From the NCBI GenBank assembly GCA_903918595.1, contig CAIXFB010000174.1:1-8021 (forward strand): DNA of 8,021 nucleotides, given 5' to 3'. The number at the start of each line of letters is the position of its first letter. Positions within the stretch are counted from its first letter, which is position 1. Positions 1 to 5,628 of this stretch are shown here, piece after piece. A program made the translations under genes and the position numbers. Source of the stretch: an uncultured Actinomycetes bacterium (GTDB taxonomy: Bacteria; Actinomycetota; Actinomycetes; S36-B12). The notes below the pieces were generated by a model. It had not been told where the DNA came from. It saw only the letters and a list, made by a program, of their open reading frames with translations, and did not search any database.

Positions 1-1185
1 GTGCTCACAAAGGAAGACAAAGAAGGACGTCTCATTCTGTCCAAGAAGCGCGCTCAGTACGAGCGAGCATGGGGCACCATTGAGAAGGTCAAGGAAGAAG
101 ATGGCGTTGTTGAGGGTCAGGTCATTGAAGTCGTCAAGGGCGGCTTGATCATTGACATTGGCCTCCGAGGCTTTCTTCCTGCATCGTTGGTCGAGATGCG
201 TCGCGTCCGCGACCTACAGCCCTACGTTGGCAAGGTTCTCGAAGCGAAGATCATCGAACTCGATAAGAACCGCAACAACGTAGTCCTTTCACGTCGGGCA
301 TGGCTTGAGCAGACCCAGAGCGAAGTGCGTCAGACCTTCTTGACCGCACTGCTCAAGGGTCAGATTCGCAAGGGTGTCGTCTCATCCATCGTGAACTTCG
401 GCGCGTTCGTCGATCTCGGTGGCGTAGACGGTCTCGTCCATGTGTCTGAACTCTCCTGGAAGCACATTGACCACCCCTCCGAGGTTGTTGAGGTTGGTCA
501 GGAAGTGACCGTGGAGGTGCTCGACGTTGACATGGACCGTGAGCGGGTATCACTGTCTTTGAAGTCAACACAAGAAGATCCATGGCAGCACTTCGCGCGG
601 ACACACGCTCTCAACCAGGTGGTTCCCGGCAAGGTGACAAAGCTGGTTCCGTTCGGCGCATTTGTGCGCGTGGAAGAGGGCATTGAAGGTCTCGTCCACA
701 TTTCCGAATTGGCCGAGCGTCACATCGAACTGCCCGAACAAATCGTTCAGGTTGGCGATGACATCTACGTGAAGGTCATCGACATCGATCTTGAACGACG
801 TCGTATCTCCTTGTCACTCAAGCAGGCTAATGATTCCGGTGATGCCGTTGCAGTCGAGGAATTCGATCCTTACCTGTATGGCATGGCTCCGGCGTTCGAC
901 GCTGCCGGTAACTACGTTGGCCCTGAGGGTTTCGATCCCGAGACCGGCGAGTGGAAGGCTGGTTTTGAAGACCAGCGCACCGCATGGGAACTTGAGTACG
1001 CGGAGGCACATTCCCGTTGGGAAGCCCACCGCAAGCAGGCTAATGAGGCGCGGGAAGCAGATCAGGCCGCTGCAGCTGAAGTAGGAGAGGCAACCGCCTA
1101 CTCGTCGGATGCACCCGCTAACGAGGGCACCCTCGCATCGGATGAGGCGCTTCAAGCTCTTCGTGACAAGTTGACGAACGACTAG
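1..1185 (+). CDS. rpsA: 30S ribosomal protein S1, 5'-truncated by window edge
   Basis: S1 binds mRNA on the 30S subunit through repeated OB-fold S1 domains and helps initiate translation. The visible 394 codons begin inside the first S1 domain (LTKEDKEGRLILSKKRAQYE). The GTG at position 1 is therefore very probably an internal valine, and roughly 90 N-terminal residues lie to the left, judging by remembered mycobacterial S1. Three further S1 domains follow at about residues 33-98, 118-187 and 204-274. Each carries the typical G-x-V and hydrophobic-SLSL endings, and domains 3 and 4 contain GLVHVSEL and GLVHISEL. The tail (about 288-394) has the actinobacterial EEFDP...YG...PEGFDPETGEW segment, a charged Glu/Ala-rich stretch, and the conserved terminal motif LASDEALQALRDKL. 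It ends with TAG, 11 bp before coaE, so the two are probably co-transcribed. Identity is close to certain. Confidence 0.97.
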   Translation: MLTKEDKEGRLILSKKRAQYERAWGTIEKVKEEDGVVEGQVIEVVKGGLIIDIGLRGFLPASLVEMRRVRDLQPYVGKVLEAKIIELDKNRNNVVLSRRAWLEQTQSEVRQTFLTALLKGQIRKGVVSSIVNFGAFVDLGGVDGLVHVSELSWKHIDHPSEVVEVGQEVTVEVLDVDMDRERVSLSLKSTQEDPWQHFARTHALNQVVPGKVTKLVPFGAFVRVEEGIEGLVHISELAERHIELPEQIVQVGDDIYVKVIDIDLERRRISLSLKQANDSGDAVAVEEFDPYLYGMAPAFDAAGNYVGPEGFDPETGEWKAGFEDQRTAWELEYAEAHSRWEAHRKQANEAREADQAAAAEVGEATAYSSDAPANEGTLASDEALQALRDKLTND

Positions 1186-1196
1186 GTAGGACAGCG
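1183..1196 (+). promoter_or_regulatory. Ribosome binding site of coaE
   Basis: The sequence TAGGTAGGA overlaps the rpsA stop codon, and its AGGA (1188-1191) lies 5 nt before the ATG at 1197. This is a plausible Shine-Dalgarno site. It supports translation of coaE from a transcript shared with rpsA. No TAnnnT hexamer sits at -12 here, unlike uvrB, terC and the MBL gene. Confidence 0.55.
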
Positions 1197-1790
1197 ATGC
1201 GGATCGGTGTGACCGGTGGCATCGGATCAGGTAAGTCGACTGTGGCGTCGTTGCTCTCCGAGCGCGGCGCCATTGTCGTCGATGCTGATGTGATTGCCCG
1301 CAGAGTGGTCGAACAAGGATCACCAGTTCTGGCAAATCTGGTGGAGGAGTTTGGCGCTGGGATTTTGGATGCCGAGGGGCGATTGAATCGTGCAGAATTG
1401 GCGCGCATTGCCTTCGCAGACGAACGAAGCATTCGGCACCTCAACGACATCACCCACCCTGCTATCCGGGAACAGGCTGAAATCGATTTACAGGCTGCAG
1501 AAGAGCAAGGCATCGCCGTGTATGAGATGCCACTACTCATCGAGACTGGTCAGCGGTCCCTCGTCGATCTGGTCGTAGTTGTGGATGTTCCTGAAGAGGT
1601 TCAAATTGACCGGGCAGTACACCTTCGGGGGCTCCCAAAGGACGACGTACTTCGAAGAATGGCGGCGCAGGTCTCGCGGGCTGAGCGTCTAGATGCAGCT
1701 GACATTGTGATTGGGAATTCAGGCACGCGAGATGAGCTTGTTGCCGAGGTTGACGCGCTTTGGGTGCGACTCGGACTTCTCAACGCCTGA
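1197..1790 (+). CDS. coaE: Dephospho-CoA kinase
   Basis: CoaE phosphorylates the 3'-hydroxyl of the ribose in dephospho-CoA using ATP, the final cytosolic step of coenzyme A synthesis. The 197-residue protein starts MRIGVTGGIGSGKST, with the P-loop at residues 7-15 and Lys13 as the nucleotide-binding lysine. The family motif DAD follows at 29-31, where Asp31 corresponds to the conserved substrate-site aspartate. Further on are the ITHPAIR segment, the P-L-L-I-E strand and the QVSRAERLDAADIVIGNSG block, which matches the CoaE C-terminal Q-x-S-R-x-x-R...A-D-x-V-I-x-N signature. The length is normal for a single-domain CoaE. The C-terminal GrpB-like (UPF0157) extension fused to mycobacterial CoaE is absent. 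ATG 1197 is chosen because it begins directly at the first beta-strand and has a suitable ribosome binding site. The stop is TGA. Confidence 0.97.
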   Translation: MRIGVTGGIGSGKSTVASLLSERGAIVVDADVIARRVVEQGSPVLANLVEEFGAGILDAEGRLNRAELARIAFADERSIRHLNDITHPAIREQAEIDLQAAEEQGIAVYEMPLLIETGQRSLVDLVVVVDVPEEVQIDRAVHLRGLPKDDVLRRMAAQVSRAERLDAADIVIGNSGTRDELVAEVDALWVRLGLLNA

Positions 1791-1806
1791 TTCATACGGC
1801 CGCCTC

Positions 1807-1829
1807 CTCCTCGTATCGAGAAAGAGGAG
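1807..1829 (+). other. Small inverted repeat in the coaE-uvrB gap
   Basis: CTCCTC (1807-1812) can pair with GAGGAG (1824-1829) across an 11-nt loop. A competing 4-bp hairpin, CTCG-TAT-CGAG, occupies 1810-1820. There is no T-run after either, so this does not look like an intrinsic terminator. GAGGAG is the only Shine-Dalgarno-like purine run upstream of uvrB, 12 nt from the ATG. In read-through RNA from coaE it could be hidden by the longer stem. Whether any of this matters in the cell is inference. Confidence 0.25.
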
Positions 1830-1841
1830 TACCTTCAAGGG
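1830..1841 (+). promoter_or_regulatory. Candidate -10 element for leaderless uvrB mRNA
   Basis: TACCTT (1830-1835) fits the actinobacterial -10 pattern TAnnnT and is followed by exactly 6 nt (CAAGGG) before the ATG at 1842. Transcription would start at the A of the start codon. No -35 hexamer is recognisable 17 nt upstream, where the sequence is CTCCTC. The alternative is translation from read-through RNA using GAGGAG at 1824-1829, which is spaced rather far from the start. Confidence 0.42.
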
Positions 1842-3902
1842 ATGGCCAGACCGGTGACAGATCTGCAAAGGAAGGTTGCGCCTTTCGAGGTGATCTCCGA
1901 TTTTTCACCCGCTGGGGATCAGCCGGCTGCCATTGAGGACCTCGTCGCCAGGATTGAAGCGGGTGAACAAGATGTGGTGCTGCTCGGCGCAACCGGGACG
2001 GGAAAGTCTGCCACGACTGCTTGGCTTGTTGAGCGGCTACAAAGACCCACCTTGGTAATGGCGCCTAACAAGACTCTCGCGGCCCAGTTGGCCACCGAAT
2101 TTAAGGAACTGTTGCCGAATAACGCAGTTGAGTATTTTGTTTCTTATTACGACTACTACCAGCCCGAAGCGTATGTACCCCAGACAGATACGTTTATCGA
2201 GAAAGACTCCTCAATTAATGAGGAAGTGGAGAGGTTGCGCCACTCTGCAACAAATTCTTTGTTGACCCGCAGAGATGTCATCGTGGTGGCAACCGTTTCA
2301 GCGATCTACGGACTAGGTACGCCACAGGAATATGTAGATCGGATGGTCAGACTGCGAGTCGGCGAATCGATTCCGCGGGATCAGCTACTGCGAATGTTCG
2401 TTGATATTCAATACACCCGAAATGACATTGCTTTTCAGCGTGGAACCTTCCGCGTGCGGGGCGACACCGTTGAGATATTTCCGGTTTATGAAGAACATCC
2501 GGTGCGCATCGAAATGTTCGGTGATGAAATTGATCGACTCATGACCCTGCATCCGGTCACTGGCGAGATCATTACGGATGACCAGGAGATTTATGTCTTC
2601 CCTGCAACTCATTATGTTGCTGGTCCGGAACGGATGGAAAGAGCCACGAAAGATATTGAAGCGGAATTAGAAGTTCGACTTGCTGAACTTGACGGTCAGG
2701 GCAAACTCCTAGAGGCGCAGCGGTTACGCATGCGCACCCAACATGATCTTGAAATGATGCGCCAACTGGGATTCTGCTCAGGTATTGAGAACTACTCCCG
2801 ACACATAGATGGACGAGAGCAGGGGAGCGCTCCGCACTGTCTTATTGACTATTTTCCAGAGGATTTCCTACTCGTTATCGATGAGTCCCATGTGACTGTG
2901 CCGCAGATTGGTGCAATGTACGAGGGCGATATGAGTCGCAAGCGCACCCTTGTCGAGCACGGATTTCGATTGCCCAGCGCAATGGATAATCGTCCCCTGC
3001 GGTTCGCTGAGTTTGAAGATCGCATCGGTCAAACTGTGTACCTGTCTGCTACCCCAGGTCCATACGAGTTGACCAAAGTGCAAGGTGACGTCGTCGAACA
3101 GGTGATTCGACCAACTGGTCTGGTGGATCCACAAGTGGTCATCAAGCCCACCGAGGGCCAAATTGATGACCTGCTTCATGAAATCCGAATTCGGGCTGAA
3201 TTGGGTGAGCGGGTACTCGTCACAACGCTCACGAAGCGCATGGCCGAAGATTTGACCGACTACCTGCTCGAACGCGGGGTTCGCGTGCAGTACCTCCATT
3301 CCGAGGTCGACACCCTTCGTCGGGTCGAGCTGCTTCGGGAGCTCCGGATGGGCGTGTTCGATGTGCTGGTCGGCATCAACCTGCTGAGGGAGGGTCTGGA
3401 TCTACCTGAGGTGTCCTTGGTGGCAATTTTGGACGCCGATAAGGAGGGCTTTCTTCGATCTGAGACATCGCTCATTCAGACGATCGGTCGCGCGGCACGG
3501 AACGTCTCGGGCGAGGTCCACATGTATGCGGACAAGGTCACGGCATCTATGGCCAAAGCGATCGGCGAAACTGACCGCCGTCGAGCCAAACAGGTGGCTT
3601 ACAACGAAGAACGCGGACTGGATCCACAGCCCCTTCGAAAGAAGATCGCCGACATCACGGATCTTCTTGCTCGAGAAGATGCCGATACGGAGGCGTTAGT
3701 TGAGCAAACCAGGGTTGCTACGCGGACCGGTAGGTCACGTAATTTGGCGGCTGAGGAACTGCTCACTCTGATCGAGGATCTCACTGCGCAGATGCATGCA
3801 GCTGCCGGTTCCTTGCAGTTCGAGCTGGCTGCCCGGCTGCGCGATGAGGTCTCCGATCTCAAACGCGAACTGCGAGGCATGCAGGAGGCTGGCACAGCCT
3901 GA
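1842..3902 (+). CDS. uvrB: Excinuclease ABC subunit B (UvrB)
   Basis: UvrB is the ATP-driven damage-verification subunit of nucleotide excision repair. UvrA loads it at lesions, and it then recruits UvrC for incision. The 686-residue protein has the N-terminal PFEVISDFSPAGDQPAAI block, Walker A GATGTGKS at 49-56 (Lys55), and the DNA-clamping beta-hairpin region rich in tyrosines (YYDYYQPEAY, about 102-111). It also has DESH at 347-350, the LSATPG motif from residue 401, and the arginine-finger helicase motif QTIGRAARN at 546-554. The C-terminal UVR motif that contacts UvrC lies at about 650-680 (LQFELAARLRDEVSDLKREL). The linker before it is short compared with Streptomyces UvrB. ATG 1842 fits because related proteins begin a few residues before VAPFEV. 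There are no missing catalytic residues and no frameshift. Base composition differs between the two halves (see findings). Confidence 0.99.
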   Translation: MARPVTDLQRKVAPFEVISDFSPAGDQPAAIEDLVARIEAGEQDVVLLGATGTGKSATTAWLVERLQRPTLVMAPNKTLAAQLATEFKELLPNNAVEYFVSYYDYYQPEAYVPQTDTFIEKDSSINEEVERLRHSATNSLLTRRDVIVVATVSAIYGLGTPQEYVDRMVRLRVGESIPRDQLLRMFVDIQYTRNDIAFQRGTFRVRGDTVEIFPVYEEHPVRIEMFGDEIDRLMTLHPVTGEIITDDQEIYVFPATHYVAGPERMERATKDIEAELEVRLAELDGQGKLLEAQRLRMRTQHDLEMMRQLGFCSGIENYSRHIDGREQGSAPHCLIDYFPEDFLLVIDESHVTVPQIGAMYEGDMSRKRTLVEHGFRLPSAMDNRPLRFAEFEDRIGQTVYLSATPGPYELTKVQGDVVEQVIRPTGLVDPQVVIKPTEGQIDDLLHEIRIRAELGERVLVTTLTKRMAEDLTDYLLERGVRVQYLHSEVDTLRRVELLRELRMGVFDVLVGINLLREGLDLPEVSLVAILDADKEGFLRSETSLIQTIGRAARNVSGEVHMYADKVTASMAKAIGETDRRRAKQVAYNEERGLDPQPLRKKIADITDLLAREDADTEALVEQTRVATRTGRSRNLAAEELLTLIEDLTAQMHAAAGSLQFELAARLRDEVSDLKRELRGMQEAGTA

Positions 3903-3928
3903 CGACGGGCCGATTCACCGCACACGGA

Positions 3929-3940
3929 TAGCCTTGGGGA
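3929..3940 (+). promoter_or_regulatory. Candidate -10 element for leaderless terC mRNA
   Basis: TAGCCT (3929-3934) is followed by exactly 6 nt (TGGGGA) before GTG 3941, the spacing expected if transcription starts at the start codon. The GGGGA run touches the GTG and is too close to act as a normal Shine-Dalgarno site, which favours the leaderless reading. The TAG of this hexamer is also an in-frame stop that excludes any more upstream start. No clear -35 is visible. Confidence 0.45.
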
Positions 3941-4933
3941 GTGGACATCACTCTGGGCATCTGGGCAGCGACCCTCGGAGGAATCGCATTCCTCATCATC
4001 CTCGATTTCGTCACCGTGAGTCGCAAGCCTCACGACGTGATGTTCAAGGAGGCGATGTTCTGGAGCATCTTCTACATCGCCATCGCCATCGCCTTCGGAG
4101 CGTGGGTGTGGGCGTGGTTTGGATCCGACTTCGGGACGCAGTACTACGCCGCCTATCTGGTGGAGAAGTCCCTCAGCGTCGACAACCTCTTCGTCTTCAT
4201 CATCATCCTCACGCAATTCGCGGTGCCTACCAATCTGCACCAGCGGGTCCTGCTTGTGGGCGTGGTCCTGGCGCTTATCTTCCGTGCCGTGTTTATCGCC
4301 GTTGGAGCGGCAGCCATCTCGGCCTTTGCCTTCACATTCGTGCTCTTCGGCGCTCTGCTGATCTGGACGGGCATCCAGCTCGCCCGACACCGGGATCAAG
4401 ATCCGGACCCTATGAACAACCCGATCATCAAGCGGGTGCGCATGCGCTTCAAGTTCACCGAGACCTACGAAGGCACAAAGCTGTTCACGATGGTGAACGG
4501 CGCCAAAATGGCGACACCGCTGCTGTTGGTGATGGTTGCGATCGGTGCCACGGACCTTCTCTTCGCCCTGGACTCCATTCCGGCCACGTTCGGGGTGACG
4601 CAGGAGCCGTACCTAGTCTTCGCTGCGAACGCCTTTGCGCTACTTGGCCTGCGCGCCCTGTACTTCCTGCTCAAGGGCCTGCTCGACAAGCTGGTGTACC
4701 TGAGCACCGGTCTCTCCGTCATCCTGGTGTTCATCGGCATCAAGCTCGTGCTCACCTACTTCCACGAGGTCTTCCCCGATACCGTCCCGAAGATCCCGAC
4801 GAATGTGAGCCTGGCCTTCATCGGCATCGTGCTCGTAGTCGTGGCGGTGGCTTCATGGATCAAGGTTCGCAAGGACCCCGATGCCATCGCGCACGCCGGG
4901 CGTTTGACCGACCCACCCGAGGACGCTTCGTAG
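3941..4933 (+). CDS. TerC/Alx-family integral membrane protein
   Basis: This is a 330-residue multi-span membrane protein of the TerC family. Members are linked to tellurite resistance (TerC) or to manganese homeostasis (Alx/MeeF-type exporters). The substrate cannot be read from this sequence. About nine hydrophobic segments are visible, near residues 6-26, 40-60, 78-93, 103-121, 125-145, 192-212, 225-245, 252-275 and 289-306. The family's acidic membrane motifs are intact: EKSLSVDNLFVF (Asp81, Asn82) and TDLLFALDSIPA (Asp205, Asp211). A cytosolic-type charged loop lies at about 148-188. GTG 3941 is the only upstream start, because an in-frame TAG sits at 3929, and related proteins also begin right at the first helix. 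The gene follows uvrB by 38 bp on the same strand and converges with the MBL gene. Without other ter genes nearby, a housekeeping metal-ion role seems more likely than tellurite resistance; that is inference. Confidence 0.94.
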   Translation: MDITLGIWAATLGGIAFLIILDFVTVSRKPHDVMFKEAMFWSIFYIAIAIAFGAWVWAWFGSDFGTQYYAAYLVEKSLSVDNLFVFIIILTQFAVPTNLHQRVLLVGVVLALIFRAVFIAVGAAAISAFAFTFVLFGALLIWTGIQLARHRDQDPDPMNNPIIKRVRMRFKFTETYEGTKLFTMVNGAKMATPLLLVMVAIGATDLLFALDSIPATFGVTQEPYLVFAANAFALLGLRALYFLLKGLLDKLVYLSTGLSVILVFIGIKLVLTYFHEVFPDTVPKIPTNVSLAFIGIVLVVVAVASWIKVRKDPDAIAHAGRLTDPPEDAS

Positions 4934-4942
4934 TTTTCTCTA

Positions 4943-4963
4943 TCGAGGTCTCACCAGCCTCGA
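4943..4963. terminator. Hairpin at the terC/MBL convergent junction, possible terminator
   Basis: TCGAGG (4943-4948) pairs with CCTCGA (4958-4963), extended by a T-G pair to 7 bp around a 7-nt loop. It begins 9 nt after the terC stop. The MBL stop codon lies in the loop. On the plus strand the stem is followed by GATTTCC, only a short U-run. On the minus strand an A-rich stretch follows. It is the only hairpin between two genes ending 17 bp apart, so a role in stopping terC transcription is plausible but weakly supported. Confidence 0.35.
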
Positions 4964-5601
4964 GATTTCCATTCAGCAAGGAGTGGCCGCTCGTTGCCCA
5001 GGGTGGTGTCGCCACCATGACCCGGATACACCCATGTCTCGTCGGGCAATGTCGCGAAGACCTTCTCGGTCACGTCGGCGAACAACCGATCGAAATCGTC
5101 AGCACTCCAGGTTTTGCCGACGCCGCCTGGGAACAGGGTGTCACCGGTGAAAAGATGTGGCGGGCCCTCTGGGTCCTCGTACAAAAGGGCAACCGATCCG
5201 GGTGTGTGGCCCACGATGTGGATCGCCTGCACCTGGCAATCTCCGAAAGAAATGCGTGAACCATCAGCAAGAAGGTGATCGGTGGGCACTTCTATTGCGG
5301 GCGCATCTTCGCTATGGGCGTAGAGGGGAGCGCCGGTCGCATCGTGAACCTCTGTCAACGCCTGCCAGTGATCAGCATGTCGATGTGTGGTGATGATGCC
5401 GGTGAGGCCCGAAGGACCGATGAGATCGATGATCCGAGGCCCTTCGGCGGCAGCATCGATGAGGAGCTGGTCGCCGGTAGACCGACACCGGAGCAGGTAG
5501 GTGTTGTTGTTGTGTGGCCCCACCGCCATCTTCGAGATGATGAGCATGGGCAGTTCGCGGACTTGGGCAGGACCGCCTACGCTGACGTTTCCGGTATACA
5601 T
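4951..5601 (-). CDS. Metallo-beta-lactamase-fold hydrolase, glyoxalase II-like
   Basis: This 216-residue cytosolic protein (no signal peptide) belongs to the MBL-fold superfamily, resembling the hydroxyacylglutathione-hydrolase-like branch. The full set of dinuclear metal ligands is visible: THRHADH with His73, His75, Asp77 and His78; His132 in GHTPGS; Asp154 in GDTLFPGGVG; and His195 in YPGHGGDT. The N-terminal VGPHNNNTYLL strand and the closing ERPLLAEWKSRGW are typical of an actinobacterial group found next to uvrA; Mycobacterium tuberculosis Rv1637c is one I recall. The true substrate is unknown, and thioester hydrolysis is a guess from the fold. ATG 5601 is preferred because orthologues share the VGGPAxVxEL leader, although Met19 is an alternative. 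The gene is divergent from uvrA by 27 bp and converges on terC. Confidence 0.94.
   Translation of the reverse strand: MYTGNVSVGGPAQVRELPMLIISKMAVGPHNNNTYLLRCRSTGDQLLIDAAAEGPRIIDLIGPSGLTGIITTHRHADHWQALTEVHDATGAPLYAHSEDAPAIEVPTDHLLADGSRISFGDCQVQAIHIVGHTPGSVALLYEDPEGPPHLFTGDTLFPGGVGKTWSADDFDRLFADVTEKVFATLPDETWVYPGHGGDTTLGNERPLLAEWKSRGW
5595..5600 (+). promoter_or_regulatory. Weak candidate -10 for uvrA
   Basis: TATACA, inside the first codons of the MBL gene, resembles a -10 box. It would place a start of transcription near 5607 and give a leader of about 22 nt that includes the GGAG site at 5619. No -35 is seen at standard spacing (ACCGCC occupies that place). Another start further upstream, inside the MBL gene, cannot be excluded. 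Confidence 0.22.
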
Positions 5602-5613
5602 GTCAAAACCCTA
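5602..5613 (-). promoter_or_regulatory. Candidate -10 element for leaderless MBL-hydrolase mRNA
   Basis: On the minus strand TAGGGT (5613 down to 5608) is followed by exactly 6 nt (TTTGAC) and then the ATG at 5601. This is close to an actinobacterial -10 consensus and at the spacing expected for a leaderless transcript. The only purine run upstream of the ATG is the GGG of this same hexamer, so a separate Shine-Dalgarno site is not evident. Confidence 0.5.
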
Positions 5614-5618
5614 ATCCT

Positions 5619-5628
5619 GGAGTGGTGA
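5619..5628 (+). promoter_or_regulatory. Ribosome binding site deciding the uvrA start
   Basis: GGAG (5619-5622) lies 6 nt before GTG 5629, good Shine-Dalgarno spacing. Three GTG triplets are crowded at 5622, 5625 and 5629. Only 5629 is in the uvrA frame, and it is immediately preceded by an in-frame TGA (5626-5628). The start is therefore fixed. Confidence 0.7.

Noticed and set aside
1..3. GTG at position 1 as a true start codon
   Set aside because: The first residues match the middle of the first S1 domain in related proteins, so the gene begins left of the window.
814..1335. A 173-codon minus-strand open frame across the rpsA-coaE junction
   Set aside because: It is antisense to two certain genes, has no recognisable motif, and shows no promoter or ribosome binding site worth citing.
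1813..1835. Possible PafBC-type DNA-damage promoter upstream of uvrB (TTGTCRGTG-N8-TAnnnT)
   Set aside because: The TAnnnT part is present, but the upstream 9-mer GTATCGAGA matches only 4 of 9 consensus positions.
3269..3283. CGAAC-N5-GTTCG palindrome resembling an actinobacterial LexA (SOS) box
   Set aside because: The spacer is 5 nt rather than 4, and the site lies deep inside uvrB coding sequence. I found no LexA-type box upstream of uvrA or uvrB.
3599..4399. A 266-codon minus-strand open frame with a very acidic, Asp/Glu/His-rich product
   Set aside because: It is antisense to the hydrophobic codons of terC. ATC, CTC and GTC read backwards as GAT, GAG and GAC, which explains both the openness and the acidity.
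3941..4933. terC as part of a tellurite-resistance (ter) operon
   Set aside because: No terA, B, D, E or Z genes are in the window and the neighbours are housekeeping genes. The family name alone does not show tellurite resistance.
3796..5259. A 487-codon open frame on the plus strand, overlapping the end of uvrB, all of terC and part of the MBL gene
   Set aside because: It runs out of frame with terC, whose family motifs are unmistakable. Its product is an Arg/His/Pro-rich mix with no recognisable domain, as expected for a shadow frame in GC-rich sequence.
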